A stretch of 22,136 nucleotides of DNA from Bacteroidota bacterium. GTDB lineage: Bacteria; Bacteroidota; Bacteroidia; UBA8524. Location of the stretch: positions 9,522-31,657 of the forward strand of contig DQHT01000093.1 in assembly GCA_003531115.1 (NCBI GenBank). Direction: 5' to 3'. The translations under genes and the position numbers were made by a program. The notes below the pieces were generated by a model. It had not been told where the DNA came from, did no database searches, and saw only the letters and a list, made by a program, of their open reading frames with translations. Below, in pieces: positions 1-9,937 of the stretch (position 1 is its first letter; each line of letters opens with the position of its first letter).

Positions 1-1663
1 TTACGTTCGGATCATAATCCATGATCCAGTCGTAAGAAGCCTGATCGTCAAGCACACCGGTAGAAGTGTTTTCAAAGATGATCTCATTTCCTAAAGAGCA
101 CTGATAAACGGTATCAGGCACATAGAAGTCGGCAGTTGGCGCTCCATTATTCGGTATTTCAGAACCCCATGTTGCCATGAAGCCGGGAGCAGTTCCATTG
201 TTATTGGAAAGGAATACAAGGTAAAGGTATCCTCCGGTACTGGTAATTGAAGATGGCAGGTTAGCACCGGTATAGGCACCTACCTGAGCGGCACTTGAAT
301 TAAGTCCGTCGAAAACCAGCAACTGGTCGTTCGCAGCCACGTTGAAGCTCAGGAAAGTTAAAGTAACTCTGCTGGCCCCACAAGGAGCGATCAAAAATTC
401 CAGGTATTCATTATCGCTGTAATTTGCGGTAGGGCCACCTGAATCATAGATCAGTCCTGAATCTACATCCGAACCAAGTTGCTGACCCATTTTGTTGCTG
501 AAGGTTGATCCGGCTCCTGGAGCTTTGATATTGATATACCCCGGTTTACATATGGTATCCCATCCTGCAGAGTTTCCCACTGCCAGGCAGACATCATAAA
601 TTTGCACATCATAGAAGAAGGCAGTCGGGTTTTGATCAAAATTCGATCCTGAAGACCAGATATATGGTGCACCATTCATAAAGTCAGGTGTCATGATCCA
701 CTCCCACTGGGTGGCACCATATAAGGATAAGTCGAAAAAGTCAATGTACAATGGTGTAACCCCGTCGTAGATCACTTCATTCTGAGACACCACAAAATTG
801 GGTGAAGGAGAAGAAGTCGGGTTAATAACGTCGAAACTTTTTGAAACGATGGAAGTTCCCTGGCAATTTGTACTGCTCAGACGAACCTGATAAGTACCGG
901 CACTTGGGAATGCATAGTTAAAGTTAACACCCGTTCCATCAGGGTTCGTTCCCTGGTTGATCACATCCCACTCATGGGCGATATATCCGGTTTGGTTATT
1001 ATTGACAAATTTTGCAGGAGAATTCGTATAAACGGTATCAGGAACTACAAAATTTGCAGATGGCGAAGATGTTGAAGCAATGTCCAACATATAATCCATT
1101 GTTTCGCCATAACCGTAAGATGAGTTTCCACATCCATAGCTAGGACCCATTTGGTAATAGTAATCGATCCTGAAACGAATGTATGTAGGCCCGGGTACGG
1201 CATTACAAGGCACCGTAAACTGGAAAGTCAATCCGGTAATACTGGTTGAATTGTTTCCTATGTACTCGTTCTGATCGAAGGTACCATTCTGATTATAATC
1301 GATCCACGCAGCCTGTCCCAATTGGTAGTTGGCTTGTGAAGTCGATTTGATACTCAATGTGTAGGTTGCTCCCGGACTCAGGGTAGTGATGGTACCAAGG
1401 TTATTCCAAAAGCGATAGGTATTTGAATTACACGTTACATCGTGCGACCAGCCATTCAGACTTACTTTAGCAAAGCTCCAGTTTAAATAGCAGGGATTAT
1501 TTTGAGAATATTGATGCGACGCCCCGCAAACACCGGAAGGTGGCGAAGTAGACTGCCCGGCAGCATAGTTACCGAAACCAAACAGTAGCGCCAGCAAAAG
1601 CCCTCCCGCTAATTTCGATAGCCTCTGTTTCAGCAGAACCGATTTAGTAGTATTCATTTTCAT
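1..1663 (-). CDS. Giant T9SS-type adhesin paralogue 1 (GEVED/PKD/CUB), 3' end beyond window
   Basis: Reading the minus strand from ATG at 1663 gives an open frame of 554 codons to the left edge with no stop. The product starts MKMNTTKSVLLKQ, then has a hydrophobic signal segment ending near AAGQS. Next come a GEVED-type domain (ending YGETMDYML), two PKD-like modules with SHEWD- or WEWI-like cores, a CUB-like module starting near FSNKMGQQ, and the beginning of a third PKD-like module, cut at DYDPNV. That point aligns with residue 557 of the 1346-aa neighbour, so roughly 790 residues probably lie outside the window, including the second GEVED domain, the DUF5011 repeats and the sorting domain. 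The role is inferred: a secreted or surface-anchored adhesin exported by T9SS. Met codons at 1663 and 1657 are both possible starts. The left edge is a truncation by the window, not a broken gene. Confidence 0.88.
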   Translation of the reverse strand, partial: MKMNTTKSVLLKQRLSKLAGGLLLALLFGFGNYAAGQSTSPPSGVCGASHQYSQNNPCYLNWSFAKVSLNGWSHDVTCNSNTYRFWNNLGTITTLSPGATYTLSIKSTSQANYQLGQAAWIDYNQNGTFDQNEYIGNNSTSITGLTFQFTVPCNAVPGPTYIRFRIDYYYQMGPSYGCGNSSYGYGETMDYMLDIASTSSPSANFVVPDTVYTNSPAKFVNNNQTGYIAHEWDVINQGTNPDGTGVNFNYAFPSAGTYQVRLSSTNCQGTSIVSKSFDVINPTSSPSPNFVVSQNEVIYDGVTPLYIDFFDLSLYGATQWEWIMTPDFMNGAPYIWSSGSNFDQNPTAFFYDVQIYDVCLAVGNSAGWDTICKPGYINIKAPGAGSTFSNKMGQQLGSDVDSGLIYDSGGPTANYSDNEYLEFLIAPCGASRVTLTFLSFNVAANDQLLVFDGLNSSAAQVGAYTGANLPSSITSTGGYLYLVFLSNNNGTAPGFMATWGSEIPNNGAPTADFYVPDTVYQCSLGNEIIFENTSTGVLDDQASYDWIMDYDPNV

Positions 1664-1667
1664 ATTA

Positions 1668-1680
1668 GTTTGGTTTTAAG
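1668..1680 (-). promoter_or_regulatory. A/C-rich leader motif before adhesin 1
   Basis: On the coding strand the bases just upstream of the ATG at 1663 read AAAACCAAAC (1677-1668). The same AACCAAA core lies before adhesin genes 2 and 3 at similar distances. There is no Shine-Dalgarno sequence, so this G-poor leader may be the translation-initiation element usual in Bacteroidota. Its role is inferred from recurrence only. Confidence 0.4.
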
Positions 1681-1693
1681 AGTAGTAAAGTAT

Positions 1694-1730
1694 AAAAGGG
1701 ATACCAGAGTTTCCGGTATCCCTTTTTTTT
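1694..1730 (-). terminator. Stem-loop with T tracts on both sides, end of adhesin 2
   Basis: GGGATACC at 1698-1705 pairs with GGTATCCC at 1715-1722 around a 9-nt loop. The stem is followed by TTTT on the minus strand and by T8 on the plus strand, so A:T pairs can extend it to about 12 bp. It lies directly after the adhesin 2 stop at 1734 and fits a factor-independent terminator or a partial terminator ahead of adhesin 1. The core GGATACCGGAA recurs in the hairpin after adhesin 4. Confidence 0.75.
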
Positions 1731-1733
1731 AAT

Positions 1734-4700
1734 TTATTTTATTGCAACACGTTTGCTGGTGCTTCCCATGCTTGTTTTTACCTGAACCAGATAAACCCCT
1801 GAGCTCATGTGAGCAAGATCAACGGCAAGCTCACCATTACTGAAGCTCTCGGAACCTGAAGTAAATACTACATGTCCCAGCATATCCAATATAACGATAT
1901 CGGCTCCGTCAACACCCAATTCCGCATCGAGTTTGATGGTAAACTGACCCTGGTTCGGGTTAGGATATACGGAAACAGCTTTGTTTACATCAACATCAGC
2001 TATACCTGTATTGATACCTTCTTCACTGATTTGTACAAGTCTGATCGTTTCTTCGGATCTGTTACCTGACTCATCTGTTGCTACATAAGTAACCTGATAA
2101 ATTCCAGGGTAGTTAAAATCAACATTGCTACGAACGATTTCAATTTCACATCCGTTCAGATTATTGGCAAATTCAGCAGGCTCATTGTAATTATCTGCAA
2201 CCACCACGCCAAGCATCAAATTATAGGATGACCATCTTGGAAGCATAAGTGTTGTGGTTAAAACAACCGGTTTTTCATCATCCATCACCACAAGCGTACG
2301 CTCAAATGTGCTTACATTACCTGATTTATCCGTTGCCTGGTAAGTAATTACATAGGTTCCGATTTCATTAATATTAAACCCTGCAGGCAATATTTTAGTC
2401 AGTTGTGCACTTGGGTAATAATTGTCGCTAACGGTAACAGCCATTCCTGGTGCATTTTCCCAGTTGGAATTAAATACACGAACAAAAACGGTTTCTGTTC
2501 CCGGAGTATGGATGATCGTTGGAGCAATGTAATCTTCTACTTCGTACACGATCGTTTTGTTTACTCCTACATTACCGGAAGCGTCTACCACAGAATAAGT
2601 AACACTGTAGTCGCCAATTACCATGGAATTCACGTTACCGTTAATTTTAACCGGCATTACATTTTGGTCGAAGTTATCGGTAGCTGCAATAGGATCAACA
2701 AATGGAGTTCCCACCTGTACCGGTGTTGTGGCATTGGTAACAATAACCGGAGCGGTTGTATCACGAACCTGAACCGTTCTTGTTACAGTACCTTCATTTC
2801 CATAGGCATCCATAACCGTATAGGTAATAACATAGTCTCCGATCATATTAACATCAACCGGATTGCTCACTTGAACAAGGCCTGTAATGGTAGAACCTGA
2901 AGGCATATCGGTTGCTACATAACCCGGATCAACATAAGGAACAAGTACAGACCATAACAATGGATCTGAACCTGTCAACACAATTGTCGGGTTAGTGAGG
3001 TCTTCTACAACCTGAACTTTTCTTACCACTTCAGCGGCACAATTTCCGGAAAGATCACAAACATTATAGGTGACAAAATAAACACCGGCCTGAGTCACAT
3101 CGATATTAATATCGGTTACGATACGCGCTGTAATATTTCCTTCAATATTGTCAGAAGCAGTGGCTCCTAAATCATTATAGGTAGAATTTTTTTCTATTAC
3201 TTCATCAGCACCTGTCAGGGTGATCACCGGAGCCAATTTATCCAATTCTACAAAAAGGGCGTAATCTTCGTATTCACCTACCTGATTCGGTCCGCAAGCT
3301 GTAAGGGCAGTATTTGCCAATCCCATTCCAACACGCATTCTGGTTTCACCGGGAATCAGATCCTGAAGACCAGGGATTGTGAAGGTACCGCTAAAACTAC
3401 CGGAACTTGAGTTTACTACAGAAGCAACTGTTTCGTTGGCATCTGTAAAATCACCATCGCGGTTATAGTCAATCCAGATTTTCAGGTTGACATTGTTTAC
3501 GGTACTACTTCTTTCTACCAGGTAAGAATAGGTTTGACCGATCGTTACGGTAGCACCAAATTTGGTGGTATAGTCAGTATAACCGGGTGACTTTCCTGAT
3601 TCTGATTCATTTTGGATCGCTTCAAATTCTACGTTAACAATACCCACATCTGCAACAGTTGGATACAATACCGCAGGTGTACAATGCTGGATAACTTCTA
3701 CGTGATTCGTTCTTTCTTTATAGGAAGAACCATTGTCGTTATTGGCGATCAATTTAACGCTGTAAGAACCGGCAGCTTCAAATTTAACAGTGATCTCAGG
3801 GTCGGTAAGCGTACCGCCATTTTCCAGGCTAAAGGTAGTTGGCGTAATTTCCCATTCGAAATCGCAGGCAGCAACTGCACTGGCTTTGAAGGTAGAAGTC
3901 CCGTTTACCTTTAAGATACGTTCCGTTGTGGTAAAATCAACGATAGGAACATTATTGGTATTATCGATCACAAAGGATTTTACTATGGTATCATTTCCTT
4001 CACAGGATTTTAACACCATTCTCACATGATAAGATCCGTTCGCAAAATAAGGCCAGATCGGACTTTCTTCATCTGCAACATCAGCATAGCCGGTTGGATA
4101 TGAAACGTTTGGATCATAATCGAATATCCAGTCGTAGGAAGCTTGTCCTGCAACCACACCACTTGAATTGTTTACGAATTCAACATCATTTCCAACTGAA
4201 CAAGCATATACCGTATCGGCGATAATAAAATCTGCGGCAGGAGCACCATTGTTGGCAACAACAGCTACCCAATGTGCTTTAAATCCAGGACCGGTAACGC
4301 TTGCATTTGAGGTCCATTCCAAATAAAGAGAGCCACTCGTTCCGGTTACAGAAGACGGTAAAGTTGTTCCGGCAAAAGAACCGAGAGAAGGTGCCGAATT
4401 AGAATTTCCATTAAACACCTGAAGGACATCTCCACTACCTAAATTAAACATATCAAAAGTAAGTGTAACGCTGGCAGCGCCACAGGGCTCAATCACAAAT
4501 TGATAGAACTCATTCGTGCTATACGGGTTTGCGTCGCCTCCTGAATCATAAATATATCCTGAATCCAGATTAGAACCCGCACTTTGACCGAGTACATTTA
4601 TAAATGTTGAACCCGATGTGGGCGGTGTTATTTCTAAATAGGCATAGCGGCACAAGGTATCGCTACCGGCGCTGTTGCTAACAATAAGGCAAACATCATA

Positions 4701-5774
4701 CGTTTCTACATCATAGAAAAATGCAGAAGGATTCTGGTCAAAATTATTGGTTAACCAAATGAAAGGAGCACCATTTAACCAGTCAGGATCCATGATCCAT
4801 TCCCAGGATGTTGGCCCATATAAGGTCAAATCATATAAATCGATATAAATCGGATTGGTACCATCATAAACCACAGAATTCTGGCTGGCCACAAAATTGG
4901 CAAGCGGGGAAGAAGTTGGAGCCACAACATCGAATGATTTTGTTGTAGTTGCAGTTCCCTGGCAGTTTGTGCTGCTCAGTTTCAATTGATAGCTTCCGGG
5001 ATTAGAAAATAATCCTGTATAATTTACAGAAGTTGCGTCAGGGTTGTTGCCCTGTCCGATAATATCCCATTCGTGAGAAACATAACCCAACTGATTCGCA
5101 TTCACAAAAAAGGCAGGAGAGTTTTGATACACCGTATCAGGAATACTAAAATTTGCTGTTGGATTTGATGAACCGGAAATGGTTACAACATAATCCATGG
5201 TTTCACCATAGTTATTGATCATTCCACCACATCCATAATTTGCACTGGCTGCAGATGCATAAGAACAACGAAACCTTAAAATGGTCTGCCCTGGTTTGGC
5301 ATTACAGGGAACAGTAAATGATTTCGTGAAAGTTGGTGCATTTGTACCTGTCGAACCTGTTCCAATATATTCAGCAGATGTAAAGTTACCGTCTCCGTCC
5401 CAATCGATCCAGGCTCCACCAGAAGTGGTATAAGTGGTAGATGCTGTTTGGCAGGTTACCGTGTACGTGGCTCCCTGACTCAGATTGGCAACATTACCCA
5501 AATTGTTCCAGTACCGATAAACAGTTGACGTATTACACTGAACATTGTGTGTCCAGGCATCAAGGCCAACCTTTAAAAAATGGAAGCCCCAATTATTGGC
5601 ACAACCGTTATTGCCCATATTGCTATGGTTTGTGCTACAATATCCGGTAGGCGGTGTAGTCGCCTGACCGACAGCCCATTGAGGCAGCGATAAGGTACAA
5701 ACAACCGCAAGGGCAAGCACACGCAGAAAAGACTTCCTGCCGCTCTGTTTCATTGTGGTAAAAATTTTCATCAT
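1734..5774 (-). CDS. Giant T9SS-exported multidomain adhesin, paralogue 2 (1346 aa)
   Basis: Predicted secreted surface or matrix protein. Modules in order: signal peptide about 1-37 (ends AVGQ), GEVED-type domain about 45-200 with a D124-x-D126-x-D128-G loop and the GETMDY signature, PKD-like modules about 205-285 and 290-383, CUB-like module about 390-506, PKD-like modules about 512-605 and 609-696, second GEVED domain about 698-843 (GEYEDY at 833-838), five DUF5011/Ig-like repeats at about 848-925, 929-1005, 1008-1081, 1084-1165 and 1168-1250, and a type A T9SS sorting domain about 1266-1346 (VYPNPNQGQF, then SSGVYLV and a KRVAIK end). The domains suggest carbohydrate or protein binding. 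No catalytic motif is seen, so adhesion is an inference. The start MMK at 5774 precedes a clean signal peptide. Where adhesins 3 and 4 have CDYC, this copy reads ADVA (564-567). Confidence 0.93.
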   Translation of the reverse strand: MMKIFTTMKQSGRKSFLRVLALAVVCTLSLPQWAVGQATTPPTGYCSTNHSNMGNNGCANNWGFHFLKVGLDAWTHNVQCNTSTVYRYWNNLGNVANLSQGATYTVTCQTASTTYTTSGGAWIDWDGDGNFTSAEYIGTGSTGTNAPTFTKSFTVPCNAKPGQTILRFRCSYASAASANYGCGGMINNYGETMDYVVTISGSSNPTANFSIPDTVYQNSPAFFVNANQLGYVSHEWDIIGQGNNPDATSVNYTGLFSNPGSYQLKLSSTNCQGTATTTKSFDVVAPTSSPLANFVASQNSVVYDGTNPIYIDLYDLTLYGPTSWEWIMDPDWLNGAPFIWLTNNFDQNPSAFFYDVETYDVCLIVSNSAGSDTLCRYAYLEITPPTSGSTFINVLGQSAGSNLDSGYIYDSGGDANPYSTNEFYQFVIEPCGAASVTLTFDMFNLGSGDVLQVFNGNSNSAPSLGSFAGTTLPSSVTGTSGSLYLEWTSNASVTGPGFKAHWVAVVANNGAPAADFIIADTVYACSVGNDVEFVNNSSGVVAGQASYDWIFDYDPNVSYPTGYADVADEESPIWPYFANGSYHVRMVLKSCEGNDTIVKSFVIDNTNNVPIVDFTTTERILKVNGTSTFKASAVAACDFEWEITPTTFSLENGGTLTDPEITVKFEAAGSYSVKLIANNDNGSSYKERTNHVEVIQHCTPAVLYPTVADVGIVNVEFEAIQNESESGKSPGYTDYTTKFGATVTIGQTYSYLVERSSTVNNVNLKIWIDYNRDGDFTDANETVASVVNSSSGSFSGTFTIPGLQDLIPGETRMRVGMGLANTALTACGPNQVGEYEDYALFVELDKLAPVITLTGADEVIEKNSTYNDLGATASDNIEGNITARIVTDINIDVTQAGVYFVTYNVCDLSGNCAAEVVRKVQVVEDLTNPTIVLTGSDPLLWSVLVPYVDPGYVATDMPSGSTITGLVQVSNPVDVNMIGDYVITYTVMDAYGNEGTVTRTVQVRDTTAPVIVTNATTPVQVGTPFVDPIAATDNFDQNVMPVKINGNVNSMVIGDYSVTYSVVDASGNVGVNKTIVYEVEDYIAPTIIHTPGTETVFVRVFNSNWENAPGMAVTVSDNYYPSAQLTKILPAGFNINEIGTYVITYQATDKSGNVSTFERTLVVMDDEKPVVLTTTLMLPRWSSYNLMLGVVVADNYNEPAEFANNLNGCEIEIVRSNVDFNYPGIYQVTYVATDESGNRSEETIRLVQISEEGINTGIADVDVNKAVSVYPNPNQGQFTIKLDAELGVDGADIVILDMLGHVVFTSGSESFSNGELAVDLAHMSSGVYLVQVKTSMGSTSKRVAIK

Positions 5775-5777
5775 TCG

Positions 5778-5810
5778 TTTTGGTTAAATGGTTTGGTTTG
5801 TTTGGTTTTT
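5778..5810 (-). promoter_or_regulatory. Repeated AACCAAA leader before adhesin 2
   Basis: The coding strand upstream of ATG 5774 consists almost only of A, C and T, with three spaced ACCAAAC/ACCAAAA units. No G occurs between the upstream hairpin and the start region except near the ATG. No TAnnTTTG -7 box is found in the 42 bp between hairpin and start, which suggests that this gene is reached by read-through from upstream. A leader or translation-enhancer role is inferred. Confidence 0.4.
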
Positions 5811-5815
5811 AAACT

Positions 5816-5852
5816 GCAGAAAAGAGGACGCCCGAAAGCTCCTCTCTTCTGT
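5816..5852 (-). terminator. Intergenic hairpin after adhesin 3
   Basis: CAGAAAAGAGGA at 5817-5828 pairs with TCCTCTCTTCTG at 5840-5851 with one A:C mismatch and an 11-nt loop. On the minus strand the 3' arm contains TTTTCTG and is followed by TTTAAAAACC, so the U tract is weak. It lies between the adhesin 3 stop (5865) and the adhesin 2 start (5774). Its sequence is unrelated to the other two spacer hairpins. It may be a terminator, an attenuator or an mRNA end-stabilising stem. Confidence 0.6.
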
Positions 5853-5864
5853 AGTTCAATGCTT

Positions 5865-8800
5865 TTATTTATTAATTACAACACGTTTGCTTACGCTTCC
5901 GTGTTCGGTGCTTATTTGTACAAAATAGACTCCGGCATTAACAAGACTCAGATCGATCATGGTTTCGCCATTCACGAAAGCGTCTTCTCCAGCCAAATAT
6001 ACACTTTTGCCTAATGCATCAACAATTTGAACAGAAATTTTATTTCCGAGCTGTGCATCAAGTTTTACGGTGAATTTTCCGTTTGATGGGTTAGGATAAA
6101 CCTGGATCATTGTTCCAAGATCGATACCCTCAAGGGAAGTAGGTGTCCATACATATACCGAGCGGGAAGTCATCGCCGAAACGTTTCCTGATCCATCAGT
6201 TGCACGGTACATTACGGTATAAATTCCGGGATAGTTCACATCAACATTACTCAATACCACTTCAATACTTCCCGGAGTTGAATCAAACCACTGAGGAGTC
6301 CAATAGTTATCAAGAGCAGAAACTCCCACCATTGGGTCAAAAGTTCCTGACCATCTCTGAATATTTAAAGGGGCAGCGATCACTGTTGGTCTTTCAGTAT
6401 CCACAACCACAATGGTACGTGTATAGGTTGCTGAATTTCCCGATCCATCCGTTGCAGTATAAACGATCGGGTATGAGCCCAATTCGTAAATGTTTAGTCC
6501 TGACGCATTTCTTACCAAAGCTACACTTGGATAGAAATTATCTGTTGCTGTAACAGGAGGTTCAAAGAAATTGGCATCGTTTACTTCAACAACCAGGATA
6601 TCAGAACCTTGCAGGGTGGAAATAATCGGGGCAATTGCATCGCCTACTTCAAACTCTACAGTAACAGGGGTGGCCACATTGCCGGAGAAGTCAACTGCTT
6701 CAAATTTCACGGTATAGGTACCCAGGACATTTACATCAATGTTGCCAGTCATGGTAACCTGAACATTCTGATCGAAATTATCGGTAATACTTATCGGATC
6801 AACGAAAGGAGTTCCTACTTGCCAGAATACCTGAGTAGCACTGTTAATAACAGGAGCATCAATATCTCTTACCTGAACCACACGGGTTTCGGTAGTTGTA
6901 TTTCCATTAACATCATCAACAGTATAAACCAGATTGTAATCACCGATCACATTCACATCCACGCTTCCGCTAACGATAATATCTCCGGTAACATTTTTAT
7001 TTCCGGGATTGTCGAGAGCTGTAAATCCGGGATCGACAAATGGAGTCAGCACACTATGGATATACGGTGTTCCACCAACCAAAGTGATGACTGGTTTAGT
7101 CAGATCCGTTGAAACAATAACTGTACGGCTAACGCGTACAGCTTTTAAGCCGGAAGCATCGGTAACATCATAATGAACATAATAAACACCGGCCTGGGTC
7201 ATGTCTACCTGATTGGTAATGACAATTCTGCCTGAAATATCGCCTTCTATATTATCCAGGGCTACAGCTCCGTCTTCCGTATAGGTAGTATTTATTTCCA
7301 GGTTAACGGTATTGCTGCCGTTGAGGGTAATTACCGGAGGCAATTCATCATAATTCAGCATGACACCATAATCTTCGAACTCGCCAACCTGTATTGGTCC
7401 GCATGCATTGAAGCTTGAAGCACCCAGGGATGCACCTATACGAAGGCGGCTTTCTCCGGGTACGGTGTAGGTATAGTCAGGTACTGTAAATGTAGCTGTA
7501 TAAGAAAGGCTGTTTGCATTGCTTTCCAACATTACACGCTCAGCCGGATCCTGAAATTCACCATCGCGGTTAAAATCGATCCAGGCTTTACGGGTCATAG
7601 CGTTAACGGTACTGTTCCGTTTAACCTGCAATTGGTATGTTTGTCCAGCCGTTAAGTTAACAGCATAATCTGCTACATAATTAAAATAACCGGGAGCCAT
7701 ACCCGATCCTGTTTCATTGTCGATATTTTCGATGATCACCTGAGTGATCCCTACATCAGCAATGGTTGGGATGGCAACGGATGGTGTACAATAGCCGATC
7801 ACATCGATATAATTGGTTCTGGTTTCTACCACAGAACCATTATCGTTGGTAACTTCCAGTTCAATATGATACGAACCGGCATCGGTGAATTTTACCTCAA
7901 TTTCTCTGTCAGTCAAGGTATATCCTGACTCCAGCGCCCATCCGTTAGCAGGTGTTATGGTCCATGCATAGGAACATCCTCCTACGGTGATATCAGATAA
8001 AGTAACGATTCCATTCACTGAAATACGGCGGCTCGAAACGGTGAAATCAATCTCAGGAAGTGCAGTAGTGGGTGCCACTCTGAGCAATTTCACGATAGTA
8101 TCATTTCCCTCACAGCTTTTTGCAACCATGCGGATGTAATACTCGGCGTATTGACCAGATGCGGGTACATTCCATTCCGGACTTTCCTCATCGCAATAAT
8201 CGCAATACATCGGCGGGTAGGTTACATTCGGATCAAAACCGATGATCCAGTCGTAGCTGGCCTGTCCGGGTACGATTCCGGAAGTGGCATTTTTAAGTAT
8301 CAGGTCTGTTCCACCTGAACATTCCCAGAGGGTATCAGGCAGATCAAAATCAGCTGTGATGGATCCGTTTTGAGGAATGCTTGCCATCCATGAAGCAGCA
8401 AAACCGGATTCTGTTCCGCTTGCATTGGTAGTCATAAGCAGGGTCATGGTTCCGGATGAAGCTGTTATGCTGCCTGGAAGGGTAACTCCTGAGACTTGTG
8501 CAATTGGTGATCCGCTGGCTGTTGGTGCATCATAGATATAAAGCATATCACCACTTAAAATATTTAAGGAAGAAAAGTCCAGCGTTACTGAAGATGCTCC
8601 ACAAGGGGCAATGGTAAATTCATAATATTCATTGGCTCCATAATTCCCGTTCGGACCACCGGTATCATAAATTAAACCTGAATCCATGGTACTTTTAATA
8701 TCCTGGCCCATTATGTTCACATAATTTGCCCCGGTTGGTTCCGCAATATCAATATAACCCGTACGGCATAAAGGTGCCGAAGTACCCATGCTGTTGGTCA

Positions 8801-9893
8801 CCGTTAAACATACCTCATAGGTGCCGAAGTCATAGAAAAATGCTTTTGGATTCTGTGAATATTGATTTCCCCCTGACCAAAACCACGGGGCACCATTATT
8901 CACATCCGGTGTAATCGTCCATTCCCAGGCAGTTGCCCCGTACATGGATAAGTCATACAACTCGATCTCTATCGGATTACCGTTGAAGTAGACAATATTC
9001 GAGGAACTCACAAAATTAGGTATGGGCGACGATGTAGGATCCACAACGGTAACGGTTTTGGTAACAACTGCAGAACCATTACAGTTCACACTTGTCAACT
9101 TTACCTGATAGGTTCCTGCACTATTAAAGGTGTAGTTAAAGTTTGTAGTAGTTGCATCGGGATTATTTCCCTGATTAACGATGTCCCACTCATGAGAAAC
9201 ATAACCTGATTGATTCGCGTTAACGAATTGCATAGGGGCACCGGTATAAATGGTATCAGGAATGGCAAAATTGGCAGTAGGACTGCTGGATCCTGCTATC
9301 GTAATAATATAATCCATGGTCTCACCATAGTTATTATTGATACCCCCGCAACCATTATTCGCGTTTACGGCTGAATAATAATCACAACGGAAACGCATAA
9401 TGGTTTGTCCAGGTACGGCATTACAAGGAACCGTAAACGACTTGGTAAAAGTCGGCGCACTTGTTCCTGTAGAGTTGGTACCGATATATTCCGTATTCGA
9501 AAAGGTTCCGTCACCATTCCAGTCGATAAACGCAGCACCTGAAGTCGGGTACGTTGTAGATGCGGTCTGTATGGTAATGGTATAGGTTGCTCCCTGGCTC
9601 AGCGTGGTTACGCTACCCAGGTTATTCCAATACCGGTAAACCGTGGATGTATTGCATTGAACATTGTGCGTCCAGGCATCCAGCCCGACTTTAAGAAAAT
9701 TAAAGCCATAGCTATTTACACAACCATTGTTTCCCATGTTCGGATGAGAGGTAGTGCAATAACCAGCCGGCGGTGTGGTCGACTGGGCAGAAACGATCGG
9801 TCCTAAACACAATAAGAGCGCCATTATAAGCCCTCTCGATGTTACAGACACAAAACGATTCAACGATTCAGTTTGTGTAAAAATTCTTTTCAT
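5865..9893 (-). CDS. Giant T9SS-exported multidomain adhesin, paralogue 3 (1342 aa)
   Basis: Same architecture as paralogue 2. There is a signal peptide (about 1-36, ending SAQS) and an N-terminal GEVED-type domain ending GETMDY near residue 195, almost the same as in paralogue 2. Then follow two PKD-like modules, a CUB-like module, two PKD-like modules, a second GEVED domain (GEFEDYGVML), five DUF5011/Ig-like repeats, and a type A sorting domain (VYPNPSNGKF near 1265, ending KRVVINK). After the first GEVED domain the sequence is much closer to paralogue 4 than to paralogue 2, for example the shared stretches TITPDVNNGAPWFW and FTVPDYTYT. The third PKD-like module carries a CDYCDEE motif. Start 9893 is followed by a good signal peptide. 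An AGGAG lies only one base from this ATG, too close to act as a normal Shine-Dalgarno. An adhesin role is inferred from domains; the ligand is unknown. Confidence 0.93.
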   Translation of the reverse strand: MKRIFTQTESLNRFVSVTSRGLIMALLLCLGPIVSAQSTTPPAGYCTTSHPNMGNNGCVNSYGFNFLKVGLDAWTHNVQCNTSTVYRYWNNLGSVTTLSQGATYTITIQTASTTYPTSGAAFIDWNGDGTFSNTEYIGTNSTGTSAPTFTKSFTVPCNAVPGQTIMRFRCDYYSAVNANNGCGGINNNYGETMDYIITIAGSSSPTANFAIPDTIYTGAPMQFVNANQSGYVSHEWDIVNQGNNPDATTTNFNYTFNSAGTYQVKLTSVNCNGSAVVTKTVTVVDPTSSPIPNFVSSSNIVYFNGNPIEIELYDLSMYGATAWEWTITPDVNNGAPWFWSGGNQYSQNPKAFFYDFGTYEVCLTVTNSMGTSAPLCRTGYIDIAEPTGANYVNIMGQDIKSTMDSGLIYDTGGPNGNYGANEYYEFTIAPCGASSVTLDFSSLNILSGDMLYIYDAPTASGSPIAQVSGVTLPGSITASSGTMTLLMTTNASGTESGFAASWMASIPQNGSITADFDLPDTLWECSGGTDLILKNATSGIVPGQASYDWIIGFDPNVTYPPMYCDYCDEESPEWNVPASGQYAEYYIRMVAKSCEGNDTIVKLLRVAPTTALPEIDFTVSSRRISVNGIVTLSDITVGGCSYAWTITPANGWALESGYTLTDREIEVKFTDAGSYHIELEVTNDNGSVVETRTNYIDVIGYCTPSVAIPTIADVGITQVIIENIDNETGSGMAPGYFNYVADYAVNLTAGQTYQLQVKRNSTVNAMTRKAWIDFNRDGEFQDPAERVMLESNANSLSYTATFTVPDYTYTVPGESRLRIGASLGASSFNACGPIQVGEFEDYGVMLNYDELPPVITLNGSNTVNLEINTTYTEDGAVALDNIEGDISGRIVITNQVDMTQAGVYYVHYDVTDASGLKAVRVSRTVIVSTDLTKPVITLVGGTPYIHSVLTPFVDPGFTALDNPGNKNVTGDIIVSGSVDVNVIGDYNLVYTVDDVNGNTTTETRVVQVRDIDAPVINSATQVFWQVGTPFVDPISITDNFDQNVQVTMTGNIDVNVLGTYTVKFEAVDFSGNVATPVTVEFEVGDAIAPIISTLQGSDILVVEVNDANFFEPPVTATDNFYPSVALVRNASGLNIYELGSYPIVYTATDGSGNSATYTRTIVVVDTERPTVIAAPLNIQRWSGTFDPMVGVSALDNYWTPQWFDSTPGSIEVVLSNVDVNYPGIYTVMYRATDGSGNVSAMTSRSVYVWTPTSLEGIDLGTMIQVYPNPSNGKFTVKLDAQLGNKISVQIVDALGKSVYLAGEDAFVNGETMIDLSLVNAGVYFVQISTEHGSVSKRVVINK

Positions 9894-9900
9894 ACTCCTA

Positions 9901-9924
9901 GGTTTTGGTTTGGTTAGTGGTTTT
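9901..9924 (-). promoter_or_regulatory. AACCAAA leader motif before adhesin 3
   Basis: The coding strand reads AACCACTAACCAAACCAAAA shortly before ATG 9893. This is the same A/C-rich element seen before adhesins 1 and 2. No -7 box lies between it and the upstream hairpin. Function inferred. Confidence 0.4.
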
Positions 9925-9937
9925 CAGTCTATAATAA

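Noticed and set aside
1694..1730. Plus-strand terminator (T8 follows the stem on the plus strand)
   Set aside because: There is no plus-strand gene to the left that would end here. The same element is better read as the end of the minus-strand adhesin 2, possibly bidirectional.
2403..2900. 165-codon plus-strand open frame inside adhesin 2, and similar frames at 6143-6553 and 6609-7112
   Set aside because: They lie opposite well-conserved DUF5011 repeats, have low-complexity N/I/S-rich products without domains, and arise from the biased codon use of the sense gene.
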